Below are positions 1 through 12,679 of a stretch of 64,000 bases of DNA, one piece after another. Every line of letters begins with the position of its first letter. The first letter of the stretch is position 1. The notes beneath the pieces were generated by a model. The model searched no databases and was not told the DNA's origin. It was given only the letters and a program-made list of their open reading frames with translations. The translations under genes were made by a program, and so were the position numbers. Where the stretch lies: the NCBI GenBank assembly GCA_029964075.1, contig CM057147.1, positions 13,661,513 to 13,725,512 on the forward strand, read 5' to 3'. The DNA comes from Patiria pectinifera (Eukaryota; Echinodermata; Asteroidea; Valvatida; Asterinidae).

Positions 1-91
1 GACATGAGTAAAAAAGTGCGTTGGTCTGACATGGAATGACCCCAGTGCAAAACAGGAAGACCGACAACTTCACGCCGTCACTGAACTAGAC

Positions 92-157
92 ACACATGTA
101 CATGCGTATACATGTTCAAGTATATGTACATACAAGTGCATGTACATGTACATGTTC
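92..157. repeat. TGTACA/CATGTA simple repeat
   Basis: Short degenerate run of alternating purine-pyrimidine words (ACATGTACATG and variants). It is a low-complexity repeat. The rest of 1-415 shows no gene. Confidence 0.6.
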
Positions 158-415
158 AGTTTTTTTTATTAATCGAAATTAGGGGTGGGTGGGTGGGTCA
201 AAATAATTTGGAAAAAAGTCGAAATTTTAAAACAGACAATTCTGAATGGTCCCTTAGTGATACAATATCGGTCAATTTGTGTGACATTATCGGTTAGTGA
301 TATATTATCAGTTGGTTACTACAGTATCAGTTGTAACAAACCCCCACAAAGCTATCAAGAAGTGAAGAGATTGAATTTTAAACCAGTATTGTGACCGTTT
401 GACTGTCACCCCAAG

Positions 416-734
416 CAAGGGCGGGTCCAGGGGGGGGGGGGGCAAAGGGGGCCATGGCCCCCCCCCCCTAAAACGAGACCAATTTTTTTTTTTTTTCATG
501 TGACATCGCAATAAAGGCAGGCAATGAGTACACCACCATCTTTTCCCAAAAAAACATTGGTTAAAGTGGTCAGAAATTGCCTCAGCTCGCACCACAGAGC
601 ATCTAGAATCCAAATTTTTTCGGGGCCTATAAGCGGGCCCCGAACCCCACGCCGTAATTTTTTTGACCCACTTTTTGGGGGGTCCAAATTTGTTTTTGGC
701 CCCCCCCCCAAATTGTGTTCTGGATCCGCCCTTG
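416..734. mobile_element. hAT-type MITE with perfect 8-bp target duplication
   Basis: The element begins CAAGGGCGGGTCCAG and ends CTGGATCCGCCCTTG, a 15-base terminal inverted repeat with one mismatch. It is flanked by a perfect direct repeat ACCCCAAG at 408-415 and 735-742. An 8-bp target duplication with short TIRs and no coding capacity is typical of non-autonomous hAT elements. The interior (about 554-650) contains a sequence block, GGTCAGAAATTGCCTCAG followed by a GGGGCC...GGGCCCC hairpin region, that recurs at 16.4, 29.25 and 42.7-43.2 kb, which defines a local family. Confidence 0.85.
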
Positions 735-1608
735 ACCCCAAGTCAAGTTTCCCACAAACTTCATAACGATTGTGGACTCTGATAGGAAGGTTTGAAGTAA
801 ATATTGGGAAACGCAACAGCACAAAGAATTTCCGTTTACACGAAGCCAAACCTCTTTAATTACAATGAGATACACCACGTAACAAGGAGATAAAAACAAT
901 CGGAACAAAGTAGTTTTTCGTTAGAACAAAACAAACAAACCGATTTTTTAAAGAGCAGGTATATGCAACTTAAACATGACACAGACAAAAATGTTCTGCT
1001 CTTGATTTATAGATTCCATGTGTACAAAAATAAAATGAATGAGAAACTCCCCTCACTTTTGGTTTAAAATAGAGATGTGATGAACTATTATTCGATTGCA
1101 AAAAAATATGTTTTACACTCACGGAGTCAGCTTCAAATTCTATCGGAAATAGGACCAATTCTTGATATTAGGCCAGAGTTAATTTGTTTTATTAGAATTT
1201 AATTTTGTATTTGCCTTATATACATCGCTTGTGCGTTAATTGTTTGTACGTCAAGTAAGAGATGAGTTAACAATAGATAAGAATCCCTGCTCGAAATGGA
1301 ATTATATGCCGAGTACGCTAAAACAAAATTGATTATGAAATAATCCATTATCTGATTACTTTCACTTGTTCACTTCTCACAAACCATGGTTGTAGGACAA
1401 TCCGTGGTTAAAATACAAAGTTCTATTACTTAAAGTCACTAATCACATCAATTTGCTTGACTGCTACTGTTATTGTACTGATAATAAGATGAAACCATTA
1501 TTGTTTTGACAAGTTTCTTGGATTATGGACAGAAATAGAACACCGATGAAAAATACTGTTCAGACAGTTGAAAAATGCCAAAAATCCCCACACATGTATT
1601 AAAAAACA
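735..1608. other. Intergenic, no gene seen
   Basis: AT-rich sequence with no long open frame and no recognised repeat structure. Confidence 0.6.
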
Positions 1609-1616
1609 TTAACAAG

Positions 1617-1909
1617 CATGGGTGTCGCCATGATTTTTTTCTAGAGGTGGGCAACACTTAATTATTCCCCCCCCCCTCAAAAAAAATCATGCATTTCTCA
1701 ACATATTCACGATTTATCAGTTTTAGAGGTGGGCAGGGACATCCCTCCCCCAACTCATTAAATTTACACCACTATGTCTTCGCGTCTCGTTTTCTTGTCT
1801 TTTTTTTCTCTCTTTTTTCTTCCTTTTCCCCACTTTTTTTTTGCTTTTTCGTGGGAGGGGGGGGGGGGGGCAAAGCGACCCCTTGCCCCCACCCCTCGCA
1901 ACGCCCATG
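1617..1909. mobile_element. hAT-type MITE, 293 bp
   Basis: Ends read CATGGGTGTCGCC and (inverted) CATGGGCGTTGCG. Flanks are TTAACAAG (1609-1616) and TGAACAAG (1910-1917), which match at 7 of 8 bases and fit an aged 8-bp target duplication. The interior is pyrimidine-rich with long C and G runs and has no coding potential. Confidence 0.75.
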
Positions 1910-1917
1910 TGAACAAG

Positions 1918-2401
1918 TGCACTGTTGCTGTACATTATTAAACGGTCCTGTAGGCAAAGTGGTGACTTCAAACGATTAGTTTACTTACAAACACCACCCT
2001 GCCAAGCACTTTAATATTCCTATGACATAATTATTACTACTCGAGAGCTAGTGTCGTCCCAGATTAAAAAAAAATAATAATAAATAAAACACCAAAAAAA
2101 ACCAAAAAACCCCAAAAAAAAACAACGATAAGGGTCATGTAGAAAAATATGGCCTGGTGTCTGTACTTTTTATATGTCCCAAAGTTATGAAGGGTTTTTA
2201 ATACTTTTGTTTCCAGTGATTCAAGGTAGATTACATCACCTACAGCATGGGTTTCTCAAAGGCCGCTCCGCGGTAAACAACTTGTATCGGTTTATCATGA
2301 AGAAAGTTGTGTTTTGGATAATGCTGGGCAGGTCGATATATTTATCTTGATTTCTCCGACCAAAGTTTTTGATAGCTAAACGTGGGGGGGGGAGAGTCCC
2401 C
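1918..2401. other. Intergenic, no gene seen
   Basis: Contains A-rich low complexity around 2,067-2,125 and no supported coding region. Confidence 0.5.
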
Positions 2402-2650
2402 CCCCCCAAAAAAAAACGGTCTCCCCTAAAGAAATAGTCGTGACAAGGGTGCATTTGTAGTTAATATAGTGTGAATGATTTTAGGATATTGGCGCTCCCC
2501 ACGAGCCCCCCCCCCCCACCCCTATTGATTTCCGGAGGCCTAAGTGTCTGGAGAAAATAACCGGTCTACATTTCAACACGCCTCCCTGAAAAAAAATCTG
2601 GATCCACCCTGCTAGCCCCCCCAAAAATATTGGTTCTAGAACCGCGCCTG
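2402..2650 (-). mobile_element. MITE fragment (CAGGCGCGGTTCTAG family), one end visible
   Basis: On the minus strand the sequence begins CAGGCGCGGTTCTAG at 2650 and runs leftward through C/G-rich homopolymers. The same family occurs on the plus strand at 59,336-59,605. Shared segments include the ends, a TAGACCGGTTATTTTCTCC block and a block matching GGGGGAGACCG. I could not find the opposite terminus here, so the left border is approximate. Confidence 0.6.
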
Positions 2651-3494
2651 GGTCCGCTTTTTTCGGTCGTTGTCTCATTCAAAGTGAATAACGTTTGTGT
2701 TACTGGAAAAAAAATCAATTTAGAAAAGGAATCATTTTGCGGGTTGAAACTGGTAAATAACACGAGAAATGCAACTTTGAGTTTTCAAAAATTATTCTGT
2801 CAAAACCGTACAGAATTCCTCAATAACAGAAATGGGTGATAGTAACACAAGCACTAAAGGTCCATACTACTAAAGTTTTCAATTCTGAAGTTCTGTTATC
2901 TAAAGAAAAACAGTCACAATTGCTCATGAACATTCTTTGTTACATGTAATTCAACAAAACAGGGACGTCAAACGGGTTTCAGATTCCTACTTTTAAAATG
3001 GCCGTTTTGAGATGTTTACTATAATGAAAATATAGTTAAACGTACATTGTTATTCATAAAAAAAACACCCATGCTGCATGCATAGACAATTTTCTCAAAT
3101 TTCATAAAAAAAAAAAAAATTATCAGAGCAATTATCGATATTAACTTTGATTTCCATCAAAAGACACAACAATTTAAACGTTAATTCTCAAGAACACAAT
3201 AATATGTTGAAGGTGATATAAAAACCCGAAACATAATTTCATTTAAAAAAACCCACATTTTACATATTAAACAATTATCGATATTAACTTTGTTTTCCAT
3301 TGAAAGGCACATAAAACGTTGTTACTTCCGAAGAGCAAACATTACACAATGATTTTTATCTTATTATTGGATACATTCATCATATTTACAGTCAATAGAC
3401 ACAAGAATATGTTGAAAGGGATATTAAAAAAAAATACAACTTGCATATTTTATATTCAGTGGAACCATTTCTGATTTTGTATTGTTTTTAAAGA
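2651..3494. other. 3' flank of gene A
   Basis: Lies downstream of the stop codon of the minus-strand patched-family gene, so part is probably its 3' UTR. It holds a diverged internal duplication: an ATTATCGATATTAACTTTG word occurs near 3,130 and again near 3,272. No other gene is visible and no clear polyadenylation signal was found. Confidence 0.45.
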
Positions 3495-6400
3495 TTATGA
3501 AAAGTAAACACCGTGGGCCGAAGTGGGCCTCGCCTTAGGAATAACAAAATTGCCAGACAGGGCCCAGTTTTGCCAGTTGCCACCATTTTGTCGTGATGAT
3601 GATTGTGGTGACTGTCTGGAGGTGACGTCAGAGGTGTTTGGACCCACAAGACCTCCGCTAATGTTGTAAGGCACAGATGCCGATCTTTGAGGGTGATTCG
3701 CGGCATAGGCGGGAGTTCGATGTGGGGAGTTGGGACGGGAATATTGCCCCATTGCAAAGGGTTTCTGATGGGGACTTCCGTGTGGGCCGCGTGAAACACG
3801 ACCATCTCGCAGATTCTCACTGGAGTCCTCCACTCTGCGAGATTTAACGGGAATCGTGAGCAGGAGAAATACTGGCAGGAAGAGCAGGCCGTGCAGCGCT
3901 CCCAGGGAGATCACGAGAAACATGGTCTTGAAAAAAGTCCGGAAGATGTACGAGTCCGTGAAGGCAAGAACTACGACACCGAGTAAGGTGGAAAGGGATC
4001 CTTGGACGATCGGCATGCCGAGGGAGTACAGGGCGTCGATGACGCTGTCACGACGGCAGCCTGTGTTTGCTGCTATGTAAGCATAGCTTATGTGGGCTGA
4101 GAAATCCACACTGAAACCTATGCAGAGTATGAGGTTGGTCATGGCGATGGAGTCGAGGTTGACCTGCCACAGGGTCATGAAACCGACCACCCCTATGACG
4201 ATGGAGGCTAGGGAAAGGGTGACCATGACAGAACAGATGGGGTTGGGGATCATGAGCAGAGCCACGATCAACATGACGCCCACCGCGATACCCATGTTCT
4301 GCAGTGTGTTAGGCAGGATGGCTATGTATTGATCGAAGAAAATAAAGGCCGGATGGTAAGCTATAGCAGGAAGCTCTGAGTTCTCAGCTATCTCCCTCAT
4401 ATCTGTCATCATGAATCGCTCTTTGTCTGTGGAAACCAAGTTCTTGGTGGTGACAAAAAATCGCGATGCAGTCACAGTGGTGTCATCATCACCAAAGACG
4501 ATATCTAAGGAGTATTTCTGGTAGGCGGAAATCTTCAAGAAATTTTGGCGCAGAATGTTTATGAACTCAGTCTGGGTTGGATTACTGAGGCCGATGGTTT
4601 TCAGGAACTCCAGATAATCTCTCAGCCAAGACGCCGTCAGATTCTGATCCTTACTGTACGCGTACTCACTCTCTTCCATCTTAGCTAAGGTTTCCTCCAT
4701 GAGATCTTGCACCACAGGATTCCACACGTCTCTGGGCTCCGTGAAGACCAGCGAGACTTGAGGGCCGTAGGTCGTGAAATACTGCGATTCATCATCCAAA
4801 AAGTCGGCTGCGTAGGAGTTATCCCTGGCAAGGTTGCGGAGAGTGAGACCTTCACGAACCTGGGTGCATCCGTAGATGGCCATGCCCAGGTAGCCCAGAA
4901 ACAGTAAGATTGTCAGAATCACCACCCACCAACGCGTGATAAAGGGGCCGTAGTAATTCTTGAAGAACAACATAAGGGCGTGGTCGTTAGTGTCCCCACC
5001 CTCCCTGTCAGTGGGTTGCTGGGACGAACCACCGGCGCAGAATATGGTGTAGGCTGTGGACGTAGACTCACTCTTAGGTCGGACTTTGAGGCAGGACATA
5101 CAGTGCCGGGTAGCTGCCTCGCGTCGACCAGTCAGCACCATACAGGCGCCGAAGAAAGTGATCTGATAGGCGTAGTCAAAGATGACGGCCACACCTGTGT
5201 ACATGCAGAATATGCGGACGGATCTGAAGAACGTAATAGCGCCGATTCCGAACGCCAGTGCATCTGTAATGGACGTGATGGTAATAGACATGGCAGCTTC
5301 AGAGAAGGCATGGCGCATGCGTCGTTCCACTGACCATTTGACGTCAGTCTGTCGCCAAGCAGCCAACATGATGAACATATCATCAACTCCAATACCTGTG
5401 AAGAAAGTGAAAAAATATTTAAGCAATTTCAAAACTATTATCGTCAATGTTTTTTGACAGCCATATTTTGTTGTCAACACACAACTCCAATTATGGCTTA
5501 ACAAAAAGAAATTGACCTCATTGGCACATTTTCCCCGACTGCCAAATAGATCACCAAACCTCAACTTCATTTAAACCACTTTCATTGCTTTTCTTGTTCG
5601 ACAGGATCCAGTGGAAAATAATAAAGGGAACTCCCCAATAGTTCTTACTTTGAAGCATTTTAATCAGATGAATTGATTGAAAAGATTATACTAAAGTCCG
5701 CTACAGAGACAAATCAACACTAGTTTTATTGCATTCTTTGTGAATTGTGAATCGATAAAGAACATGATTGTTTTTGTTTTAAATTTTGCTCCATTATACG
5801 CATTGAATACCGCACTTGTTAACTTTGAACCAACAAATATATAACAATAACATGACTGTAGGCGTAATCACAAATCAACCTTCAGTAGGCCTAGCAGTAA
5901 GAGTGCAAATCAAGACAGGTTGTGCAGAACAATAGAATTTTGGGAAGGTTTCGTTTGTATTTATTTATTTTTGTTGACAGGAAAAATTCTTCATTATTTT
6001 CCTCCTTGAACTGTCTCTCCTTGGGAATCATTACTGAATCGTTGTTCCTTTCATATAATATTTACACAATACAAATGAAATATGCAAAGATACCCTCTGT
6101 CACCTTGTGACCTTTCCCACTTTTTCTTGTACTTTCTGGTTTGTGGCCAACAAGTAGGGCTTTAGGTGTCTTCGTCATTGTGTTTGGTCAGACGATATCC
6201 ACAAAAGGGTATTTTGTTTGGCAATATTATCGAGAAACCTCGTTTTGACTACCAGCATGCAACTGGGTTAACTGTATTGTTCATGCAGTGCTTTTCCAAT
6301 TCCCAACAGGTTCATTTTGTTGCGCTATACAAATATGTTTTTGCAACCGCAAATTTTCTTGTGTCATGATTGAGCGTTCACCACTTTTGTGACGTAGATA

Positions 6401-9153
6401 AAGCACGAAGCGCGAAACCGCTCAAGGGTGACAAGTTGCTATGTGTTGCTATGACAAACTGCGCCTAGTTACTGCCAACAGTGGCCTCTAGACGAAATAA
6501 CCACACATCGGGAAGATTTGTAAAATATAAGGCAGCTTTCAAACGAGTAATGCTCGATTATTACGGGTGGTTGATATGAGTAATAAAATCATTGTAGCAT
6601 TGTTTTCTGTTTTAAAACATACATGCCTTAGAGGCAATTCCACGCAAAAGTGGACATTGGTCACATTGCTGACACGTGTAAAACTTGTACAATCTTCAAA
6701 ACTACAACAATCGCAACCTCAAGAGAGGTATCAAATTAAAGGGGACAAGACTTTGAGATGGAATATGGTCGCATGCAGGCCTGTTGAAGTTTCAGTTCAG
6801 TTGATATTAAACTTTTCGAGAAAACAGTGAAAAACCATGCACAAGTTTTGATCATGAAACACAATTTCGTCTAGGGATATTTAAATCTCCCAAAAACAGT
6901 CAATTTATTGACTGACGGTGGGAAATCACATATTTTTCTTCTTTTCTGTGACGGATTCGAGTCTCTGTATCTTCTTCAAGTCATCATGTTAGAGCAAGGT
7001 ACACATTTTTATCAGTAAGAGGCTTTGTGAGAAACACTTCAGTGCATACCGACTACCAGACCCCCCCCCCCCGCACCCCCCAGATTCTTGGCTGTGTAAT
7101 GACAAATTTCATTGAAAACTAGTGCCGGTATGCATGTACCAAATCACTTTTCTGCAATGTTTTAGCGAAATCTGACAAAACGTTTTGAAAGTATCATCAG
7201 TAATAATTAACACCACGCTGGGCTGCGAGTGAGCATTTTCTCCCTGCGCACAGTCAGAGAAATACTTAACATTTAACAACATCCAGTCTCAAACATTTGC
7301 ATTTTTCAACGTCAAAATGTCCGGACTTAATGAAATCGATGTCAAATCGTTCACAAGACAACAACCAAAAATTATAAAGGTCCGGCCAAAAAAATGCGTT
7401 GCTGGAAAACGGAACTCAAGTTGGCACAGTGCATGGCTCTAAATGCTCGCCTTCCACATGTGGTTATCCTGATTCAAATCTCGCTTGCTGCACTTCCCCC
7501 TCAAGCCTTACATTTACATTTGCTTTGTTGTTCACTCTTCAATGACTGCTGGCTGCCGTACTGACATTTATAACTCAAAAAAAGTTCAGATAACTGCCAC
7601 GAGCTAATAAATAGATCAAGAAATATTTGAAGTTAAAAACCATTTTAACTTTTCACAGGTTCTAATTTTGTTTTATGAGAATGGGAGCACTGTAAATGTA
7701 CTTCATTGTACATCCGTTTTAATTTTAATGTTTGTTATGTTGAAAAGAGTACTTCAACAGAGACGAGTATTTAAACGGAAAGGTTTACATTCTGAAGAAA
7801 ACAATTATCGAATGATCTATAGAAACCTTGTCATTAAAACATTTGGTTTCAATGACTTTTTGAGTTAATTGTTTGTAAATGTTGTTGCCTTGTAAATAAA
7901 TTTGTCTCTTTCTTTTTCATGTTTCATATTAAATGTATATTGTTGTTTTCAAACCCCGTATATCAATTGTACAATGACAGCTAGGACCTGCATGACAAAA
8001 ATAGCCGCCCTGCATAAATAGATGTGTGAAGTTAAGAGTAAAATGAATTGACGTCTGAATGTTATGGCGTTTGATTAGATATCACGCAGATATGCCTCCA
8101 TGTATGAATATAATTACATTTGTACGCTGTGAAAAGTGAGCTTTGCTTACCGAGGATAAGGAATGGTGCTGAGCCGACGACATTAATGTATGGTACTCCA
8201 ATGTAGCTCATCAGCCCGAATGATGAAAGCACGGCCAGGCCGGCAGATAGGACACCACAAGCGGCCAGCCAGGGCTTGCTACGCACCCAGTCTAGCATCA
8301 CGCAAGAACAGATACTGAACGTGATCACGATGGTGAACGTGATAGAAAAGTCCTTAACGACATTGGAACTAGCTTTATCCAACTCGCTCTCTAGAGTAGA
8401 AGACACCTCGCGAGTTACTGTGATGACCGATGACGTGAAGGCCTCAGCCACTTCCAGAAACTTTTCCTCCCACAAGGCGCTTCGCTGGTCCGCCACGCTG
8501 TCTTCGTACCGTAAGAAGTAGGACAACTGAATAGACCCAGCCGAGAGGACGTCATCTTGAGAACCTGTTACAAAAGTCACCCCGCCTAGTCCTCCACCGA
8601 GAAAATACGTTACGGTGTTATCGGTTGGTGAGGTATAGAGGGGAAATGTCAGGGTGGTCGACGGAACCTTAGACGAGTTGTAGTCATAGGCAGCCAGTAT
8701 GGGGTTTTCGTTACAAACACCGTCCCATTTGACGCAGAGATCAATGAGTGTGTAGTCCACGTTACCGTGAGTGATGCTGATGTTCATGATCTGCTCGTGT
8801 AAATCTAAAATATCATTCATGGCCGTCTGTGTCATGATGTTCTGTCCATCCTTGTGCCGTATGATCACGCTGCCAGCCCGACCAAGTCTCGTCAGACGTG
8901 ACACCAGCGTGTCATTGTCACCGTGCTCGGCAAATAATGTTTCCACCGTGTTTCTGTCTGTTTTGGCCTGGCCATTTTCAGGAGTGTACAGGTTCTCCAC
9001 GCTCTGTTCCTCCGTCAGAAACACCATCCCACACCCCAGTATCCCAGCCAGCAGTGGCGGCACCAGTAGAAAAGGGATCGGGTGCTTCGCGATGAAACCA
9101 CCGTAGTTGAAGAAGAACAACTTGATGACTTTCTCGATGCAGTCGAACGCCAT
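3495..9153 (-). CDS. PTCHD3-like: Gene A: patched domain-containing protein 3-like, two exons
   Basis: Exon 1 is 9153..8151 (1,003 bp; donor CG|GTAAGC) and exon 2 is 5395..3495 (1,901 bp; acceptor CACAG|GT). Spliced it encodes 967 aa, close to human PTCHD3. It belongs to the patched/NPC1 branch of the RND permeases, integral membrane proteins linked to sterol or lipid handling; its own substrate is unknown. TM1 is at about residues 25-47, followed by a large luminal loop and a sterol-sensing-domain block (TM2-6, about 268-421). GIGVDD (335-340) carries the TM4 acidic pair, and GFSVDF the TM10 aspartate that completes the RND proton-relay pattern. The start was chosen at MAFDCIEK because this methionine is shared by all three paralogues, although the frame stays open 26 codons upstream. 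Its C-terminal tail is longer than in B and C and rich in Ser, Pro, Gln and Asn. The frame is intact and the gene looks functional. Confidence 0.93.
5396..8150 (-). other. Intron of gene A (2,755 bp)
   Basis: Bordered by GT at 8150-8149 and AG at 5397-5396, phase 1. The intron is three times longer than those of B and C. I see no gene in it. A C-rich run sits at about 7,051-7,080. Confidence 0.85.
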
Positions 9154-9885
9154 TTTAATTCTACACAATCGACTCTGTTCATGAACGCTGTATCGTTTAG
9201 TTGGTTTTACGGTCACCGTCTGTGTGTTCACGCGTTACCGTTGTGCAAAGAACGCTTGATAGCAGCTTACAATCCCAGATATTAATGTAAAACTACAAAC
9301 GTCATGCATATAAAAATCGTAGTTCGGCATATCTAACTCACGTATGAGCCTCTATCCAGTTTTTCTGACTGCTACTGTTGTGATTGGAAACTCCAACCAT
9401 TTCCAAGCACAGATCGATCGTACACGTACAGCTTGCTATTGTGTAGGGGTCATACAATCACTGGCATTCCTTTCGTATGTGTTATAATGGCCGACTTGAG
9501 GTACATTGCTCATGCGCTGTAAGGCCGTGACGACGGTGACGTACTTAAGTCATGTTCATGAAAGAAATCAAAAACTTGCCTTTTATACTTTTAATAACGA
9601 CCAGACATACAGTAAAAAAGCCTGCTGGTTTATGAAATCTGTTCTGTTTTACAGACTAAATAGGCCTACACTTTACATGTAAGATTATTTAAAAGCAGCT
9701 TAAATATTGTTCAGAGAGCTGTACCTCACAAATTGGAAATTATTTAGATACGGGAGTCTTTATATCTAATTGTTAGTGATTAGATTGTAACATGATTCAA
9801 AGACTAAATCTGCGTCTTTATGACTCAATACTAGTAATGTCCATGCCTTGTTTTATCAATATACATCAACTCTTGCCCGATGTGG
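9154..9885. other. 5' flank of gene A
   Basis: Presumed 5' UTR and promoter side of gene A. The conserved acceptor context seen upstream of B and C is not recognisable here. No gene or mobile element was identified. Confidence 0.4.
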
Positions 9886-10890
9886 AAAACCCCAGCAAAC
9901 ACATTTTTTTTCAAAATTAAGTCGGCTAATGTTGCAGATGATGAAGCTTCGATCCCCTTAAAACTCTCGTAAAAATAATACTTCAGGTTGAAGCTTGAGG
10001 TGACCTCAGTGAGGCAATAAGGCTTGAGAATTCTGCACCCACTTACGATCTCGACCGACACGAACATTCTTCGGGAAATTTGGATAGTCGAGACAAAAAT
10101 CAGAGAAAACGGTAGCACCAGACCATACAGCGACATCGACATGATCGACTTCGTGCCTGTGCTATGCTGCCAGGCCGGTCATTAGTCTGCTCCCTTAGGC
10201 CCAAAACAAGTCTCCGGTTTCTGGTGTGCGAGCGCGTTGCCGTAGCCATGCGCGTCGGCAAAATGAAACAGTTTTTTTTCAATGTAAGATGATGTCTCAA
10301 AACCGCCAAACTCACTGGTTTGACTGGAATCCTGTTGCTGCACAATTTTAACGTGTTTTTAGATTGGGTTATGGTCGAGAATAAGCTTTATGTGGCCTCT
10401 ATGGACTCCCATATATTTGCACTAAGTTTAGTCGGGCACCATTTGCAGTCATCAGCCGACATTTGAAGCAAAAAAATCAGGTAAAAAAAAAAAAGCCGCG
10501 TCGCCGCACCACTTTTTGGGCAAGCTCCATACCAGAAACCGGAGACTTTTTTTTGGCCTTATTGCACTAATTAAAAGCGTTTACAGGTTCCAGATTCACG
10601 ACAATCGCTTCCACACACACGTCACAAAAATACAACACCGTCTGCAAATGGTGCCCAACTATTCTGTGCAAAATATATGGGAGCCCAGAAAAGTCACATA
10701 AAGCTTATACTCGATCGTAACCCCTTATAAAAACACGTTAAAATTGTGCAGCAGCAGGATTTCAGTCGAACCAGCGAGTTTGGCGGTTTTGAGACTTCAT
10801 CTTACATCGAAAAAAAAATAATGTTGCCGACGCGCATGGCTACAGTGACGCGAGCGCATACCAGAAACCGGAGACTTTTGGGGGAGGGCC
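9886..10890. mobile_element. PIF/Harbinger-like MITE, interrupted by a relative
   Basis: Left (9,886-10,194) and right (10,562-10,890) parts align in order with the complete copy at 43,766-44,469. The right end is CCAGAAACCGGAGAC followed by GGGCC. The left terminus is not preserved. A second member of the family sits inside at 10,198-10,558. There is no coding capacity. Confidence 0.7.
10198..10558. mobile_element. Nested Harbinger-like MITE, 361 bp, TTA target duplication
   Basis: Termini are GGCCCAAAACAAGTCTCC and, inverted, GGCCAAAAAAAAGTCTCC, each followed inward by GGTTTCTGGT. TTA flanks both sides (10,195-10,197 and 10,559-10,561), as expected for PIF/Harbinger elements. Its interior matches the right half of its host in inverted orientation, so it is an internally deleted relative that landed in the opposite direction. 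Confidence 0.75.
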
Positions 10891-11618
10891 TAATGCTGTG
10901 ATAACATTTTTGAAAGGTCGTAACGATGTTATATATAAAACATTCAAACATGACATTTTAATGACTATATAGAAACATCATGTTTAATTAGAAAACATTG
11001 TAATAACATGATTCAAATGCCTCAAATTTGACGTTTTATCAGGTATGTTAAGGGGCCATTCAAAATGTTCGATGTTTTTAATTTTCGAATGTCAAGTTCA
11101 GTGACCGGAGGATGCAGCTGCAGTCCGTATACAGTACTTTTGCAACAACACGGCCCACTGGCATCCCCGTACGCATAGGGAATCCACCTGGAAACACGTA
11201 AAACTAGTCCATTTTCAACGGTAATAATACGTATCAGCTCGCTCTAAAAATAATAACCTTTGTCTTGGCGTATTAAGGTGTAATGACTCCCATTATTCAT
11301 GAAGTTTATTTAAAAAAATCAGTCGTTTTTGATAGAATTTTTTTGTTTTGAACTCTCAACTCAGGCTTTCCAGACGTGTGGGTGCTGTCACGCTCATTGC
11401 ACGCAGCCCCATGCGCATGCATGCAGGTTGCCTAACTAGTCTCGAACACAAGTAGGTTTATTTCGTTGTCGTGATTCGTGGCGTGTATTAAGACGCACGG
11501 CGCACTGATTTTACGCATGCTTTAAGTCTAACTTCACTGGTCCCCATGCATATATGGTGCTCCGATGGACGTATACACAATACATTGTACATGTACCGGA
11601 TGCATACTGTACCCGTAC

Positions 11619-12008
11619 GCGTAATTTTTTTTCCTAGGAGTGTAAGGGGCAATGTCATGTATAATTCAGTTTTTCCTTTGAATTATTGCAAGACTTAGGT
11701 TCTCGTTCTATTTTCCCCTTAATTTAAAATTATCTCAGTGATAAATTTGGAGAAGAAAAATTGCTGATGAAAATGAGCAGCGACGACGTGGATTCGAAAC
11801 AGGGATCTTTGTATCCATAAGCTCATCTCGCTATCCACTAGGCTACTGTGTGGTAGCTCGACGACAACCGTTCTTTAAAATGCTTTAATGTATTGTAACT
11901 AGTTGAGTAACTAACAACAATGCTGTTGATGTCATTGTCCGTTCTCATGGATAAACATGAATTATTCATGACATTGCCCCTAACCCTCCTAGGAATAAAA
12001 ATTACGCC
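11619..12008. mobile_element. Inverted-repeat element with internal tRNA-like segment
   Basis: Inverted arms of about 50-60 bases (GCGTAATTTTT, then CCTAGGAG, then AGGGGCAATGTCATG, mirrored at the right end) enclose about 270 bp. The 8-base word ACCCGTAC lies directly on both sides (11,611-11,618 and 12,009-12,016), a plausible target duplication. A diverged relative of the interior is at about 58,805-58,985. Confidence 0.7.
11782..11856 (-). repeat. tRNA-like segment (A and B box) inside the element
   Basis: On the minus strand TAGCCTAGTGGATAGCGAG resembles a pol III A box, and GTTTCGAATCC, about 45 bases further on, resembles a B box. It does not form a convincing full cloverleaf, so I read it as a SINE-type tRNA-derived head rather than a working tRNA gene. 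Confidence 0.5.
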
Positions 12009-12679
12009 ACCCGTACGGTACGGGCAAAGGGTTTACGAATCGGAACGCAGAGAGTTGAATTGGAAAGTTAAAAGAACTATTTTCAATCTTTTTAATTGAA
12101 AAAAGTGAATTTCAATTAATACAAATTTCAATAAATTAATTTGACCCACCCACCCACATTATCGAGAAAAACAATCGAAATATAAAAACATCGAAAATTT
12201 TGAATGGCCCCTAAAGTGATGTCATCCCAATGTTATTTCCAAGTAATTTAAACAGGTTTTGTCGAAGAAAAAGTATCTAATGAACGTGATATTATTTTAT
12301 AACATTTTTTGGATGTTATCAAATTGGTATTTATGTCAGCCGTGCGAAGCACGCTAATACATTGTGATCGTCACATTTTCGCTTGGGTTTGTGCCTTGCC
12401 CCTTGTTGCTCTGATTGCCGGTTGCTCGTTTTTTTTCCCTTTCTTTTTGCATGTTTTCTTGAATAAAATGTTTACTTTTCCATTATTTTGTATATTTCAC
12501 AAAGAATGACCTTTGTTTCATAAAAACTACTATTATGTAATTGGTCATATTGTCAATTTTTTTTTTTATCAATGTAGTTAATTACCCTTTTATTTGTAAT
12601 TGTATTTGTTTCTATGTATATAGCTGAATTGACTTGTATGATTCAATTGAAATAAGTTACTTTGAAAAGTCAAAAGAGT

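Larger units (their letters stand above)
11052..12211. mobile_element. Harbinger-like MITE, about 1.16 kb, TAA target duplication
   Basis: Starts GGGGCCATTCAAAATGTTCG and ends in the inverse, with about 40 bases of inverted repeat and few mismatches. TAA lies on both sides (11,049-11,051 and 12,212-12,214). It contains another element at 11,619-12,008. A fragment with a similar GGGTGGGTGGGTCAAA segment may occur near 180-270. Confidence 0.75.

Noticed and set aside
3856-5457. Several open frames antisense to gene A exon 2 (and equivalents in B and C)
   Set aside because: Shadows of the coding strand in a GC-rich exon.
9154-9231. N-terminal extension of gene A (26 codons) and similar extensions of B (38,569) and exon 2 frames
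   Set aside because: The extensions are not conserved among the paralogues, while the MAFDCIEK start is. The exon 2 extensions are intron sequence before the acceptor.
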